In this document: positions 1-8,699 of the stretch, in pieces
How the letters are laid out: each line of letters opens with the position of its first letter
Numbering within the stretch: the stretch's first letter is position 1
Assembly (NCBI GenBank): GCA_947503715.1
Contig: CANNER010000001.1
Span: 744,001 to 808,000, forward strand
Source: an uncultured Caulobacterales bacterium
Lineage (GTDB): Bacteria > Pseudomonadota > Alphaproteobacteria > Caulobacterales > Maricaulaceae
Length of the DNA: 64,000 nucleotides
Direction of reading: 5' to 3'
The notes under the pieces: generated by a model
Told to the model about the DNA's origin: nothing
What the model saw: the letters and a program-made list of their open reading frames with translations, nothing else
The model's database searches: none
Program-made: the position numbers and the translations under genes

Positions 1-1
1 C

Positions 2-361
2 AAGGGTATTCTGCGCTCCCATCTCGGGCTCATCATCCCAAAGGATCGTGAGCAGTGTCGCATTCGCGTCGATGATACGATCACGCCGTGGAAAGAGGGG
101 GAGATTTTTGTGTTTGACGACACCTATGAGCACGAGGTCTGGAACGACACCGACGAAGAGCGCGTCATTCTCTTATTCGATTTCGACCGTCCAATGAAGC
201 TAGGCGGTCGCGTACTGAACAAGACGTTTCTCAACATTATGAAGCTCACGGCCTTTTATCAGGATCCGAAGAAGAACCTACAAACGGCTGAAGAACGCCT
301 GGAAGCGGCAATCAAACAAGCCGATGCCAATATGGAAGCGATGAGCGACCCGGCGAGTTAA
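2..361 (+). CDS. Aspartyl/asparaginyl beta-hydroxylase family protein, C-terminal part
   Basis: The gene enters from the left edge, so the N-terminus is missing. The visible 119 codons are open from base 2 and contain the family core: an LRSHLGL segment, W-x-EG, FDDTYEHEVWN and a final FDRP. In this Fe(II)/2-oxoglutarate family the histidine of the YEHE.WN motif is an iron ligand and the arginine of RVILLFD lies near the 2-oxoglutarate site. Related bacterial proteins act on peptidyl Asp/Asn or on lipid A; the substrate here cannot be told. The C-terminal tail of about 40 residues is charged and probably helical. Family assignment is firm; specific function is not. Confidence 0.85.
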   Translation, partial: KGILRSHLGLIIPKDREQCRIRVDDTITPWKEGEIFVFDDTYEHEVWNDTDEERVILLFDFDRPMKLGGRVLNKTFLNIMKLTAFYQDPKKNLQTAEERLEAAIKQADANMEAMSDPAS

Positions 362-777
362 GGCGGGTCAATAAGGGCAGTAATGTGGCCAATCGATTTT
401 TCGAAAATTTGGATTGCGTCTTTTCGATAATCCGTTCGATAAAGATATGATCGCCCGTTAAATTCTTGCGCTTTTATCTCGATAATCTTGGGCTAGAATT
501 CAGAAAAAGTTATTTATTAATATTCAAATTTGTTTAGGTTTGAATGACAATATTCACTGTTATTCACTTGCAAAAAAGCCCGCCAGAGTTATAGCCCCGC
601 ATGTCAATGCGGACTTGCATGTTAAACGCAGTTTCCGCGAAGATTACCAATTTTTATAAGAAAACCCTATAATTCGGATTGAATACGAACTGAGGCTTCT
701 TACTTTATTGGTAAGGGAAGTAACAAACGCGGGCGCGGTCAGATTGACCCGCTGCTAACATAAAAAAGGGCCTTGTT
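362..777. other. Gene-free stretch with inverted repeats
   Basis: No credible coding frame is seen. The middle (about 450-560) is A+T-rich. A perfect 7-bp inverted repeat ATTCAAA/TTTGAAT lies at 522-528 and 539-545 with a 10-base spacer, which could be an operator. A second one, GGTCA/TGACC with a 3-base loop, lies near 735-750, shortly before the start of the next small gene. Neither is followed by a T-run, so neither looks like a terminator. Confidence 0.4.
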
Positions 778-978
778 ATGAAAGGTGATTATTGCACGCG
801 CGAAGGCGCAGAACGCTTGAAAGAGCAAATCGAAGCCTATTGGGCGGAACGTGGACATGATGTCCGTGTGAATCTGATACAAGGCGGATTTTTAGCCTCC
901 ATGCGCTCCGCGCGGACAGATGTTCGCTCTAACCTCGTGAACGGCGTTCCAACGAATTCGACTGAAAATTTCGGTTAA
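778..978 (+). CDS. Small conserved hypothetical protein (66 aa)
   Basis: A short soluble protein with no signal peptide or membrane segment. The first 45 residues are predicted helix then strand (TREGAERLKEQIEAYWAERG followed by DVRVNLIQGG). The second half contains SARTDVRSNLVNGVP, a wording I associate with small uncharacterised alphaproteobacterial proteins. A purine-rich run (AAAAAAGGG) sits just before the ATG. It stands alone between two gene-poor edges and its stop is 6 bases from the convergent gph. Function unknown. That it is a real gene is inferred from codon use and the conserved-looking C-terminal motif. Confidence 0.65.
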   Translation: MKGDYCTREGAERLKEQIEAYWAERGHDVRVNLIQGGFLASMRSARTDVRSNLVNGVPTNSTENFG

Positions 979-984
979 ATCGAA

Positions 985-1683
985 CTAAATTCGGCCTGCA
1001 GATATGCGGGCTTGAAGGGTCGGCACGATATCGCGAAACCGCGATAATCGTGATCCGGCCCTTAATCGTATTTGGGGTAAGGGCGTATAGCCATAGGTCA
1101 TAAGGATCGGAAAAGCCTTAGCATTTTGCGCGGACCGCATATCCGGCCAACTATCCCCGACCATGATGATGCGACAACTGTTGCGGTGCCCCACGGCCGC
1201 GAAAATATGATCCGCATCCGGTTTCTTGCGTGGGACATCATCTCCCCCAATAATTCTTACGAAGTGACGACTTAGGTTGAGCTTTTCAATTAAGGGTCGG
1301 GCGAGGCAGCCGGGTTTGTTTGTACAGACTGAGAGTTCTGCGCCCAGCGCATTTAATGTGATGAGCGTCTCTTCAACGCCGGGAAAAGGATGCGAGAGGT
1401 GGTCGAGGCTGTCGGCGTAGAGTTTTAGGAACAGCGCTTGCAAATCATCCATATCGGCTTCGTTCACCTGATCGCCAACGGCGTTCAAAGCCGTGCGCAG
1501 CATTTTACGTGAACCATATCCGACTTCTGCCCGGGCGAGTTTGTAGTCAACAGATCCGTGTCCACGTGTCGCAATGACTTCACTCGTCACCCGAACGAGG
1601 TCTGGCGCTGTTTCGACAAGAGTCCCGTCGAGATCAAAAGCGATGCTGAGACCTGATAAAAGGGGCGCAGGCAGTTTTTGCAT
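985..1683 (-). CDS. gph: Phosphoglycolate phosphatase-like HAD hydrolase
   Basis: HAD-superfamily phosphatase, probably removing phosphate from 2-phosphoglycolate formed during DNA repair or metabolism. Motif I is FDLDGTLVET, with the two catalytic aspartates near residues 17 and 19 from the chosen start. Motif II is the CTNK threonine region, motif III the RKKPD lysine, and motif IV is MVGDSWPDM. A helical cap domain follows motif I, as in subclass IA. I chose the ATG at 1683, which has GAAAG upstream, over a GTG at 1734 that would add 17 unconserved residues and leave little promoter space before the divergent glmU. Other HAD substrates cannot be excluded. Confidence 0.85.
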   Translation of the reverse strand: MQKLPAPLLSGLSIAFDLDGTLVETAPDLVRVTSEVIATRGHGSVDYKLARAEVGYGSRKMLRTALNAVGDQVNEADMDDLQALFLKLYADSLDHLSHPFPGVEETLITLNALGAELSVCTNKPGCLARPLIEKLNLSRHFVRIIGGDDVPRKKPDADHIFAAVGHRNSCRIIMVGDSWPDMRSAQNAKAFPILMTYGYTPLPQIRLRAGSRLSRFRDIVPTLQARISAGRI

Positions 1684-1751
1684 ATTTAGCTTTCGAAAAT
1701 CCGTGCGGTCTGTCGCGCGATACGCTAGCTCCACTAAGAAATTCCGATTAG

Positions 1752-3113
1752 ATGAGTCCTATGAACACTGCAACTAAACGCGCCGCCATCATTCTTGCCG
1801 CTGGGAAAAGCACGCGGATGAAATCCGCTCGCTCGAAAGTCCTACATCCTGTGGGCGGGCGCCCCATGTTGAACTGGGTGACATCGCTGGCCCGTGATGC
1901 GGGGATTGAACGGATTGTCTGTGTTGTCGGGGAGGACAATGTGGATGTCCAAGCCGCCGCACGCGACCTCGGTCTCGATATTGCTATTCAGGAACCGCAA
2001 ATGGGGACGGGCCACGCCGTGCAATGTGCGAAGGAGGCCCTGCGGGATTTCGACGGTCATGTTGTCGTGCTCTATGCGGATACGCCGTTAATTTCTGTTC
2101 CGACCCTAGAGGGCGTGTTCAAAGCGTTTGAGACTCATTCTCTCGCCGTCCTTGGGTTTGAACCGGAAGATCCTGCCGCCTATGGCCGTTTGGTCGTGGA
2201 CGGAAATGACCTCCACGCCATCGTTGAGGCGAAAGAGGCTTCACCTGAGCAATTAAAGATAGGGATTTGTAATTCGGGCGTTTTGGCGGCGTCTGCCGCT
2301 GATCTTTTTGGGGCTTGTGACCGTGTCACAAATGACAATGCCAAGGGCGAATATTATCTCACAGATATCGTAGAAATTCTGCGCGGAGAAAAAAAAGCCG
2401 CCACAGTCGTTCATGCGCCGGAAACCGAAGTGCTCGGTGTCAATGACCGGACTGATCTCGCGCGTGCAGAGGCAGCATTTCAAACCGTTATGCGCGAGAA
2501 CGCTATGCGTAGTGGTGTGAGTTTGAAACATCCTGAGACCGTCTTCTTCGCCTATGATACAATGATTGAACCGGATGTCAGCATTGATGCGAATGTCGTC
2601 TTTGGTCCGGGTGTTACCGTCCATTCGGGCGCGACAATCCATAGTTTCTGCCATATTGAAGGTACAGACATTGGAGAGAATGCGCAGATCGGACCATTTG
2701 CCCGCCTCCGTCCCGGAACGCATTTGGCGGAAAATACGAAAGTTGGAAACTTCGTGGAAACGAAGAAAGCTATTGTCGGAAAAGGCAGTAAAATCAATCA
2801 CCTTTCCTATGTTGGTGATGCGGAATTGGGCGAGGGTGTCAATGTCGGCGCAGGCACGATTACTTGCAATTATGATGGATATAACAAGCATAAGACCATC
2901 ATTGGAGACGGGGCCTTTGTCGGTTCGAACAGTTCGCTTGTCGCGCCCGTTACAATCGGTGCTGGCGCATTTCTCGGCTCCGGCGGAGTCGTGACCGAGA
3001 ATGTACCTGATGATGCGCTTGCGCTCGCGCGGTCGAAACAAGTTAATAAGGATGGCTGGGGCGCACGTTTCCGCGCTGTTCAAGAAAAGCTAAAACAGAA
3101 GAAAAAGTCATGA
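1752..3113 (+). CDS. glmU: Bifunctional UDP-N-acetylglucosamine pyrophosphorylase / glucosamine-1-phosphate acetyltransferase
   Basis: Makes UDP-GlcNAc from glucosamine-1-phosphate in two steps, feeding peptidoglycan and lipid A synthesis in the cytoplasm. The N-terminal nucleotidyltransferase shows LAAGKSTRMKS near residue 16 and an aspartate in the VLYADTPL motif. From about residue 250 the chain becomes hexapeptide repeats of a left-handed beta-helix, with GPFARLRPGT, NFVETKKA and ITCNYDGYNKHKT, the last holding acetyl-CoA and active-site residues. At 453 residues the length is normal. The stop overlaps the rpiA start as ATGA, so the two are probably translated together. A second in-frame ATG four codons in is an alternative start. 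Confidence 0.96.
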   Translation: MSPMNTATKRAAIILAAGKSTRMKSARSKVLHPVGGRPMLNWVTSLARDAGIERIVCVVGEDNVDVQAAARDLGLDIAIQEPQMGTGHAVQCAKEALRDFDGHVVVLYADTPLISVPTLEGVFKAFETHSLAVLGFEPEDPAAYGRLVVDGNDLHAIVEAKEASPEQLKIGICNSGVLAASAADLFGACDRVTNDNAKGEYYLTDIVEILRGEKKAATVVHAPETEVLGVNDRTDLARAEAAFQTVMRENAMRSGVSLKHPETVFFAYDTMIEPDVSIDANVVFGPGVTVHSGATIHSFCHIEGTDIGENAQIGPFARLRPGTHLAENTKVGNFVETKKAIVGKGSKINHLSYVGDAELGEGVNVGAGTITCNYDGYNKHKTIIGDGAFVGSNSSLVAPVTIGAGAFLGSGGVVTENVPDDALALARSKQVNKDGWGARFRAVQEKLKQKKKS

Positions 3114-3814
3114 GTGTCGTTAAAGAAAATGCAGCCATGGCTGCTTTGGAGTTCGTCGAATCCGGCATGACTTTGGGACTGGGCTCCGGTTCAACAGCTG
3201 AAATTTTTATCGAAGCCTTGGGTGACCGCGTTGCGGGTGGCATGAAAATTGTGGCTGTTCCAACATCCAAACGGACCGCTGAATGTGCGATAGAGGCAGG
3301 CGTTCCTTTAGCGGAACCGGATAAGGTTGACCGGATTAACCTGACAATTGATGGCGCGGATGAAGTCGATCCGGCCTTTAATCTTATTAAAGGAGGAGGC
3401 GCCTGTCTCCTGCGGGAGAAGATTATCGCCCACGCGTCTGACCGTATGATCGTTATCGTCGACGGCACAAAAATGGTAGAGATGCTGGGCGCATTCCCAT
3501 TGCCTATCGAAGTTGACCCCTTTGGTATGGCCTTGACGGCGGAACAGGTCTTCGATGCTTTGAAGACGACGGGGTGTGAGGAAGCGCAGACTGTCCTGCG
3601 TCAAATGAAAGACGGCTCAGGCCCACTTATTACAGATGGTGGGAACTACATCCTAGACAGCAAGTGTCGTAAAATTCCAAATCCAGCGGATACAGCTTTA
3701 GCGCTCAGTCAAATTCCGGGGGTGATGGAACATGGCCTATTTATTGACCTCGCGGATGTTATCGTCGTTGGCGAAGCCGATCATGCTCGCGTCATTGAGC
3801 TTGCTCGGGATTAA
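3110..3814 (+). CDS. rpiA: Ribose-5-phosphate isomerase A
   Basis: Interconverts ribose-5-phosphate and ribulose-5-phosphate in the pentose phosphate pathway. The family signatures are all present: GLGSGSTAE phosphate loop near residue 24, TIDGADEVD with catalytic aspartates near residue 82, and the KGGGACLLREK loop with catalytic lysine and glutamate near residue 95. A length of 234 residues is typical. It begins inside the glmU stop (ATGA) and is followed after 8 bases by a small membrane protein gene. With glmU and gor nearby this looks like one transcript of housekeeping genes, although no promoter was identified. Confidence 0.96.
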   Translation: MSVVKENAAMAALEFVESGMTLGLGSGSTAEIFIEALGDRVAGGMKIVAVPTSKRTAECAIEAGVPLAEPDKVDRINLTIDGADEVDPAFNLIKGGGACLLREKIIAHASDRMIVIVDGTKMVEMLGAFPLPIEVDPFGMALTAEQVFDALKTTGCEEAQTVLRQMKDGSGPLITDGGNYILDSKCRKIPNPADTALALSQIPGVMEHGLFIDLADVIVVGEADHARVIELARD

Positions 3815-3822
3815 GTGTTCAG

Positions 3823-4284
3823 ATGTTAGTCTGGATATTCATAGGCATCATCATCGTCGCAATCGTGAGATTTGTTCAAGATCGCGATCATGATAAGCGC
3901 CTTAAATATGCACGTGAAATCGCGGAGAGCTTTGATCTCTCAACTCTCTTTGATGAAGACTATCATGGCCATTTTTCATTTGGGGATAAAATGCCCGAAG
4001 AAGACGCGTATAAGCGCGTTAGCCAGGCATTGGATGCGGGCGCCGAAAAACGGCTCGCATATAATTTTCAAGAGGCGCTACCAAAATGGATGTTGGAAAG
4101 CACCGTTAACGATTTTCGGCAAGGTCTGAATAATCCAACCTCATCTCACATGATGAACGTGAATAATATCACGATGCGGTTCGTAAAAGCGCGGACAGCA
4201 CGCATTCTTGAATTGTTAAATGGAGAAGGCGTTCCTATCTCCTCAACGAACAGCTCACAAAGACGCCGACGTCGTCGACGGTAG
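3823..4284 (+). CDS. Small membrane-anchored protein with poly-arginine tail
   Basis: The first about 17 residues are a single hydrophobic segment (VWIFIGIIIVAIVRF) and would anchor the protein with the rest in the cytoplasm. The body is helical, acidic in the first half, and matches no family I recognise. The last seven residues are all arginine, encoded by a mixed set of CGN/AGA codons, so this is not simple slippage of one codon. It sits 8 bases after rpiA and 26 bases before gor, in the same orientation. A nucleic-acid or membrane-surface contact for the tail is possible but is inference only. Confidence 0.7.
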   Translation: MLVWIFIGIIIVAIVRFVQDRDHDKRLKYAREIAESFDLSTLFDEDYHGHFSFGDKMPEEDAYKRVSQALDAGAEKRLAYNFQEALPKWMLESTVNDFRQGLNNPTSSHMMNVNNITMRFVKARTARILELLNGEGVPISSTNSSQRRRRRRR

Positions 4285-4310
4285 AAAACAAATAACAGGA
4301 TTAAGCCCTC

Positions 4311-5699
4311 ATGACCGATCAAAAATATGACTTTGACCTTTTCGTCATCGGTGCGGGCTCCGGTGGCGTCCGCTCTGGTCGCATGGCGGCGCAGCTTGGT
4401 AAACGTGTCGGCGTGGCAGAGGAAAGCTTGCCTGGCGGAACCTGCGTTGTTCGCGGCTGTGTTCCGAAAAAATTCCTTGTCTATGGTGCGGATTACGGTG
4501 CGAGTTTGGAGGAAGCGAAGGGCTATGGCTGGAGCTTCGGCGAGACGTCTTTCGATTGGCCAACACTACGGGATGCCATTCAGAAAGAAGTTTCTCGCCT
4601 GTCTGGTATATACTCAACAATACTTGAGAAGAACGGCGCGACGGTGTTCCGTGAGCGCGCGGAATTTGTCGACAATCACACCGTGCGTCTAACCAAAAGC
4701 GGAAAGCTGATTACGGCAGAGACAATTCTCATCGCTGTTGGTGGCCGGCCTTGGGCACCCGAGATTAAGGGGATCGAACATGCGATCGTCTCTGACGATT
4801 CCTTCACGCTCGATAAATTGCCGGAACGTGTTCTGATCATTGGTGGCGGTTATATTGCTTGTGAATTTGCGGGCATTTATGCGGGCCTTGGCGTGAAGAC
4901 CGTGCAGGCCTATCGCGGGGGACGCCTGCTGAACGGTTTTGATGCGGAAGTTCGCGATAAGGTCGCGCTTGTCCAAGAAAACAACGGAATTGATCTAAAA
5001 TTCAATATCAGTCCGACAGAGATCAAGGAAACGCAGGGCGGATATATCGTAACCTTTGATGATGGTTCCAAAATCGGCACAGACCTCGTCTTTATGGCGA
5101 CGGGCCGTAAGCCGCACACCTCCGGTCTCGGCTTAGAAAATGCGGGTGTCGAAGTTGAGGATGGCGGCGCTGTCAAAGTCGATAAATTTTCTAAGACAAC
5201 AGCGGATAACATCTATGCCGTTGGCGATGTGACCAACCGTATGAACTTAACGCCCGTCGCCATTCGCGAGGGTATGGCCTTCATCGAGACACGTTATAAA
5301 GACAATCCGACCGCTTATGATCATGAGCAGATTGCGAGTGCGGTCTTCACACGACCACCGGTCGGGACTGTTGGCTTGACTGAAGCGCAAGCCCGTAAGA
5401 AACATGGCGACGCTGTCACGGTTTATTCGACAAAATTTCGTCCGATGAAGAATATCTTGTCGGGTGATCCGCAAGGCGTCTTTATGAAATTGATCACCAA
5501 GGGCGATGAGGAAACCGTTATTGGGGTTCACCTTGTCGGCGATCACAGTGGTGAGCTGATCCAAATTCTTGGTATCTGTGTGAAGGCGGGCCTGACAAAG
5601 GCCGATTTTGACGCGACCTGTGCCGTGCATCCAACAATTTCAGAAGAGATTGTCACACTGAAGCCCCGTGAAATTAACAAAACGACTGTCGTCTCCTAG
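4311..5699 (+). CDS. gor: Glutathione-disulfide reductase
   Basis: FAD-dependent pyridine nucleotide-disulfide oxidoreductase reducing oxidised glutathione with NADPH in the cytoplasm. An N-terminal GAGSGG dinucleotide fold is followed by the redox-active disulfide GGTCVVRGCVPKK (C45 and C50). A second Rossmann fold (GGGYIACEFAG) near residue 177 has arginines downstream that suit NADPH. The FAD-binding YAVGDV motif and the C-terminal HPTISEE, with the active-site His-Glu pair, are present. The arginine and glycine around the redox cysteines favour glutathione reductase over dihydrolipoamide dehydrogenase. Length of 462 residues is normal. Confidence 0.93.
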   Translation: MTDQKYDFDLFVIGAGSGGVRSGRMAAQLGKRVGVAEESLPGGTCVVRGCVPKKFLVYGADYGASLEEAKGYGWSFGETSFDWPTLRDAIQKEVSRLSGIYSTILEKNGATVFRERAEFVDNHTVRLTKSGKLITAETILIAVGGRPWAPEIKGIEHAIVSDDSFTLDKLPERVLIIGGGYIACEFAGIYAGLGVKTVQAYRGGRLLNGFDAEVRDKVALVQENNGIDLKFNISPTEIKETQGGYIVTFDDGSKIGTDLVFMATGRKPHTSGLGLENAGVEVEDGGAVKVDKFSKTTADNIYAVGDVTNRMNLTPVAIREGMAFIETRYKDNPTAYDHEQIASAVFTRPPVGTVGLTEAQARKKHGDAVTVYSTKFRPMKNILSGDPQGVFMKLITKGDEETVIGVHLVGDHSGELIQILGICVKAGLTKADFDATCAVHPTISEEIVTLKPREINKTTVVS

Positions 5700-5798
5700 T
5701 GGTTTGATTAGACTGACATGGAGTCTAGGCATTTTTTGCCAATATCGTTATAGATAAAGGTCTGTCGCGAAACGTTTTCGCGCGAAGGAATTGAAGAC

Positions 5799-7178
5799 AT
5801 GACAAAATGGACCCCCTCCAGCTGGCGAGCCTTACCTGCCAAACATATTCCGGAAGATTACCCGGATCTGGATAAGCTTGCGGAAGTCGAGACAACATTG
5901 AAGGGCTATCCGCCACTCGTTTTCGCGGGGGAAGCGCGTCGTCTGCGTGACCGTCTCGGTGATGTGGCCATGGGTAAAGCCTTTTTGCTGCAGGGCGGGG
6001 ACTGCGCTGAGAGCTTCAAGGAATTTCATCCTGATAACTTACGCGATATGTTTCGCGTTATGATGCAAATGGCTGTCGTGCTGACCTACGGCGCGGGTCA
6101 GCCTGTTGTCAAAGTGGGTCGCATTGCCGGACAATTTGGCAAACCACGTAGTTCGCCCGTCGAAGTTCGCGACGGTGTGACACTCCCGTCCTATCGCGGG
6201 GATAATATCAACGCGATGGCCTTTGATCCAAAATCACGGACGCCGAACCCGAAACGGTTGCTCAAAGCCTATGGACAGTCCGCCTCGACGCTGAACCTAC
6301 TGCGGGCTTTCTCAACGGGCGGTTACGCCAACCTTCGTAATATCCATAAATGGACACTCGGCTTTGTCGACGGGTCAGAGCAGACGAAAAAATATAAGGA
6401 ACTCTGCGAGAAAATCGAAGACGCGCTGGACTTCATGGAAGCCTGTGGCGTGACTCCGGACTCTACGCCGCAAATGGCCGCGACGGATTATTATACATCC
6501 CATGAAGGCTTGCTGCTGGGCTATGAGGAAGCCATGACCCGTATCGATAGTACGACGGGCCGTTGGTATGACACCTCTGCGCACATGCTTTGGATCGGGA
6601 ACCGTACGCGTCAACTGGACCATGCTCATGTCGAATTCATGCGCGGGATTGAAAACCCGATTGCGATGAAGATCGGGGAAGGGTTGGAATCGGATGAACT
6701 CCTGCGACTTCTCGATGTTCTCAATCCCGAAAATATCCCAGGTCGTATGACTTTGATTGCCCGTTATGGCCACGACAAAGTCGCGAAAGGCCTGCCGAGC
6801 CTCGCGCGGGCTGTGAAAGCCGCGGGCCGTCACGTCGTCTGGTCTTGCGACCCGATGCATGGCAACACAATTAAAACGGATAGTGGGTTCAAGACACGCC
6901 CGTTTGACTACATCCTAACTGAAGTCCGTCAATTTATGCAGGTCCTCCATAGCGAAAACTGCTGGCCAGGCGGCGTACATTTCGAGATGACAGGACAGAA
7001 CGTGACGGAATGTCTGGGCGGTTCGGCCATGGCCGTGCGCGAAGAGGATCTGTCCTCCCGTTATCACACGCATTGCGACCCGCGTTTGAACGCAAACCAG
7101 GCTTTGGAGCTGGCGTTTTTGATCTCTGAGGAACTCGGTAGTTACCGGAAGGAAGAGGCCGCGCGTCTTGCAGGCTAA
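5799..7178 (+). CDS. 3-deoxy-7-phosphoheptulonate synthase, class II (plant type)
   Basis: First step of the shikimate pathway: condenses phosphoenolpyruvate and erythrose-4-phosphate to DAHP. The protein has the class II pattern throughout: [19 protein letters not shown], the [10 protein letters not shown] metal-binding cysteine region, [14 protein letters not shown], a WTLGF segment, [20 protein letters not shown] and the final [13 protein letters not shown]-like segment ([16 protein letters not shown]). At 459 residues it is full length. It is preceded by a 99-base spacer after gor, so it probably has its own promoter, and is closed by a hairpin shared with the convergent HU gene. It could be the only DAHP synthase, as in many alphaproteobacteria. 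Confidence 0.95.
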   Translation: MTKWTPSSWRALPAKHIPEDYPDLDKLAEVETTLKGYPPLVFAGEARRLRDRLGDVAMGKAFLLQGGDCAESFKEFHPDNLRDMFRVMMQMAVVLTYGAGQPVVKVGRIAGQFGKPRSSPVEVRDGVTLPSYRGDNINAMAFDPKSRTPNPKRLLKAYGQSASTLNLLRAFSTGGYANLRNIHKWTLGFVDGSEQTKKYKELCEKIEDALDFMEACGVTPDSTPQMAATDYYTSHEGLLLGYEEAMTRIDSTTGRWYDTSAHMLWIGNRTRQLDHAHVEFMRGIENPIAMKIGEGLESDELLRLLDVLNPENIPGRMTLIARYGHDKVAKGLPSLARAVKAAGRHVVWSCDPMHGNTIKTDSGFKTRPFDYILTEVRQFMQVLHSENCWPGGVHFEMTGQNVTECLGGSAMAVREEDLSSRYHTHCDPRLNANQALELAFLISEELGSYRKEEAARLAG

Positions 7179-7204
7179 ATTATTCCAAATTAAATCAAAA
7201 AAAA

Positions 7205-7226
7205 GCCGCCCTAGAGGCGGCTTTTT
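7205..7226. terminator. Bidirectional intrinsic terminator between DAHP synthase and HU
   Basis: Stem GCCGCC/GGCGGC (7205-7210 and 7216-7221) with loop CTAGA. A T-run follows on the right and an A-run precedes on the left, so it can stop transcription in both directions. Confidence 0.85.
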
Positions 7227-7246
7227 CATATCTATCTAACGAAGCC

Positions 7247-7519
7247 CTAGAGGTCTTTCAGCGCCGCCGCCGGCTTGAATGATGCGGATGTCTTGGCTTT
7301 TGACATCATCATTTTGCCTGTGGCTGGGTTGCGCATTTCGCGGGATTCGCGATGCTTTGCGATGAACTGACCAAAGCCGGGAATGACAACTTTGGACCCG
7401 TCGCCTTGCTTCATTTCGTTTGTGACAGTTTCGATGAATGCGCTGAGCATGTCACCGGCAACCGCTTGTGTGGAACCTGTGTGGTCTGCGATTGCGCTAA
7501 TGAGTTCTTTTTTGTTCAT
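7247..7519 (-). CDS. hup: HU family DNA-binding protein
   Basis: Small basic nucleoid protein (90 aa) that bends DNA as a dimer. It shows the family layout: N-terminal helices beginning MNKKELISAIAD, the VVIPGFGQF strand pair, and the DNA-contacting arm region with the R-x-x-R-NPATG core (REMRNPATGK). It ends in a lysine/alanine-rich tail typical of HU. An AGGGAG ribosome-binding site lies 8 bases before the ATG. HU rather than IHF is suggested by the chain length and the arm sequence. The 270 bases upstream hold no gene and probably its promoter. Confidence 0.93.
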   Translation of the reverse strand: MNKKELISAIADHTGSTQAVAGDMLSAFIETVTNEMKQGDGSKVVIPGFGQFIAKHRESREMRNPATGKMMMSKAKTSASFKPAAALKDL

Positions 7520-7793
7520 CTTGGATCTCCCTAGTGATGAGACTTCCGAATCTTTTGCCGGATAGTTGATGCTGACCCTAGCGATTGGAGTTAATGAGTC
7601 ACTAAAAACTACGGTTTTATTGGGTTTTAGAGAGGTTTTGGACCGTTTTTCTGTTTAAAACCCGTCCAAATCGTAGCTGGAGCATCCATGAAAAGCTGAA
7701 ACGTCCGAAATTACAGCCCCTTATTGGACGGATTGTCGCAAGTGATTCTCCCTTTTTTCTTGCAAAATCGTGGTCAGAGGGCGTTAAGACCCT

Positions 7794-8699
7794 ATGACAC
7801 AACGTTTAAAAATTGGCCTTATTGGTGCTGGCGTCTTTGCGGGATATCACGCGAATAAACTCGCTGTGCACCCGCGTTTGGAGTTTGTCGGGGTCCATGA
7901 CCCTGATCAGGGTCGCGCGGCGGCGCTCGCTAAGAAACACAAGGTTGGCGCAATGGATGCAGAGGCGCTAGTCTCTCAGTGCGACGCCATGGTCATTGCT
8001 TGCCCTGCGAGTTTCCATGGAGGCATGGCAATCCAAGCGTTAGAGGCGGGGTGCCATTGCCTCATTGAAAAACCACTGGCGGTAGGTGTGAGTGCAGCGG
8101 AACGGATTTTAGAGTTATCCCAACGGAGTAACCTCATCGTCCAGGTCGGTCATCAAGAGCGGATGGTCCTTCGCGCGATTGGTTTGGATAAGGTCAAAGA
8201 GACACCACTTCGTGTCGAGGCTATCCGTGCCAATGGTTATTCACAACGCGGGACTGATACATCGGTCACAATGGATCTTATGACGCATGATATTGATCTT
8301 TGTACGGCTCTCTTCGGTGCAGCGCCTGATGATGTTTCCGGCCAGTCGAAAGCGGTAAAATCAAAAACACCGGATGAGGCAGACGTGACGCTAATCTATA
8401 GCGAAGCGAAGGCTGTTCTGCGGGCCAGTCGCGTGACGGAAACGCCGCAGCGTCGCATGGTTCTGACCTATCCATCCGGCGCGGTTGAGATTGATTTCAA
8501 TGCAAAGACACTCACACATGATACGCCATTCGATCTGAACGCAAATTTTGGGGATGACCCGCGTGCAAAAGACAGTCTCGGCGCGGCAACGAATATCTTT
8601 GTCGAGGCCGTGCTGGAAGGGGCGCCCGTTCTGGTGTCTGCTGCGGATGGAGTAATTGCGGTGAGTGTGGCCGCGCAAATAGATGGGGATCAAGCATGA
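7794..8699 (+). CDS. Gfo/Idh/MocA family oxidoreductase
   Basis: NAD(P)-dependent dehydrogenase of the glucose-fructose oxidoreductase family. The N-terminal Rossmann motif is GLIGAGVFAGYH, and the EKP motif with its catalytic-region lysine is LIEKPLAV. MDLMTHDIDL holds the H-D pair normally near the substrate. At 301 residues it is on the short side for the family and the C-terminal sheet domain is compact. It overlaps the next gene as ATGA, so it is coupled to a serine hydrolase. The substrate cannot be predicted; sugar, inositol or an amino-sugar derivative are all possible. Confidence 0.85.
   Translation: MTQRLKIGLIGAGVFAGYHANKLAVHPRLEFVGVHDPDQGRAAALAKKHKVGAMDAEALVSQCDAMVIACPASFHGGMAIQALEAGCHCLIEKPLAVGVSAAERILELSQRSNLIVQVGHQERMVLRAIGLDKVKETPLRVEAIRANGYSQRGTDTSVTMDLMTHDIDLCTALFGAAPDDVSGQSKAVKSKTPDEADVTLIYSEAKAVLRASRVTETPQRRMVLTYPSGAVEIDFNAKTLTHDTPFDLNANFGDDPRAKDSLGAATNIFVEAVLEGAPVLVSAADGVIAVSVAAQIDGDQA

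Noticed and set aside
735-754. Hairpin before the 66-aa gene as a terminator
   Set aside because: No T-run follows and it lies too close to the start of the next gene; there is also no gene just upstream.
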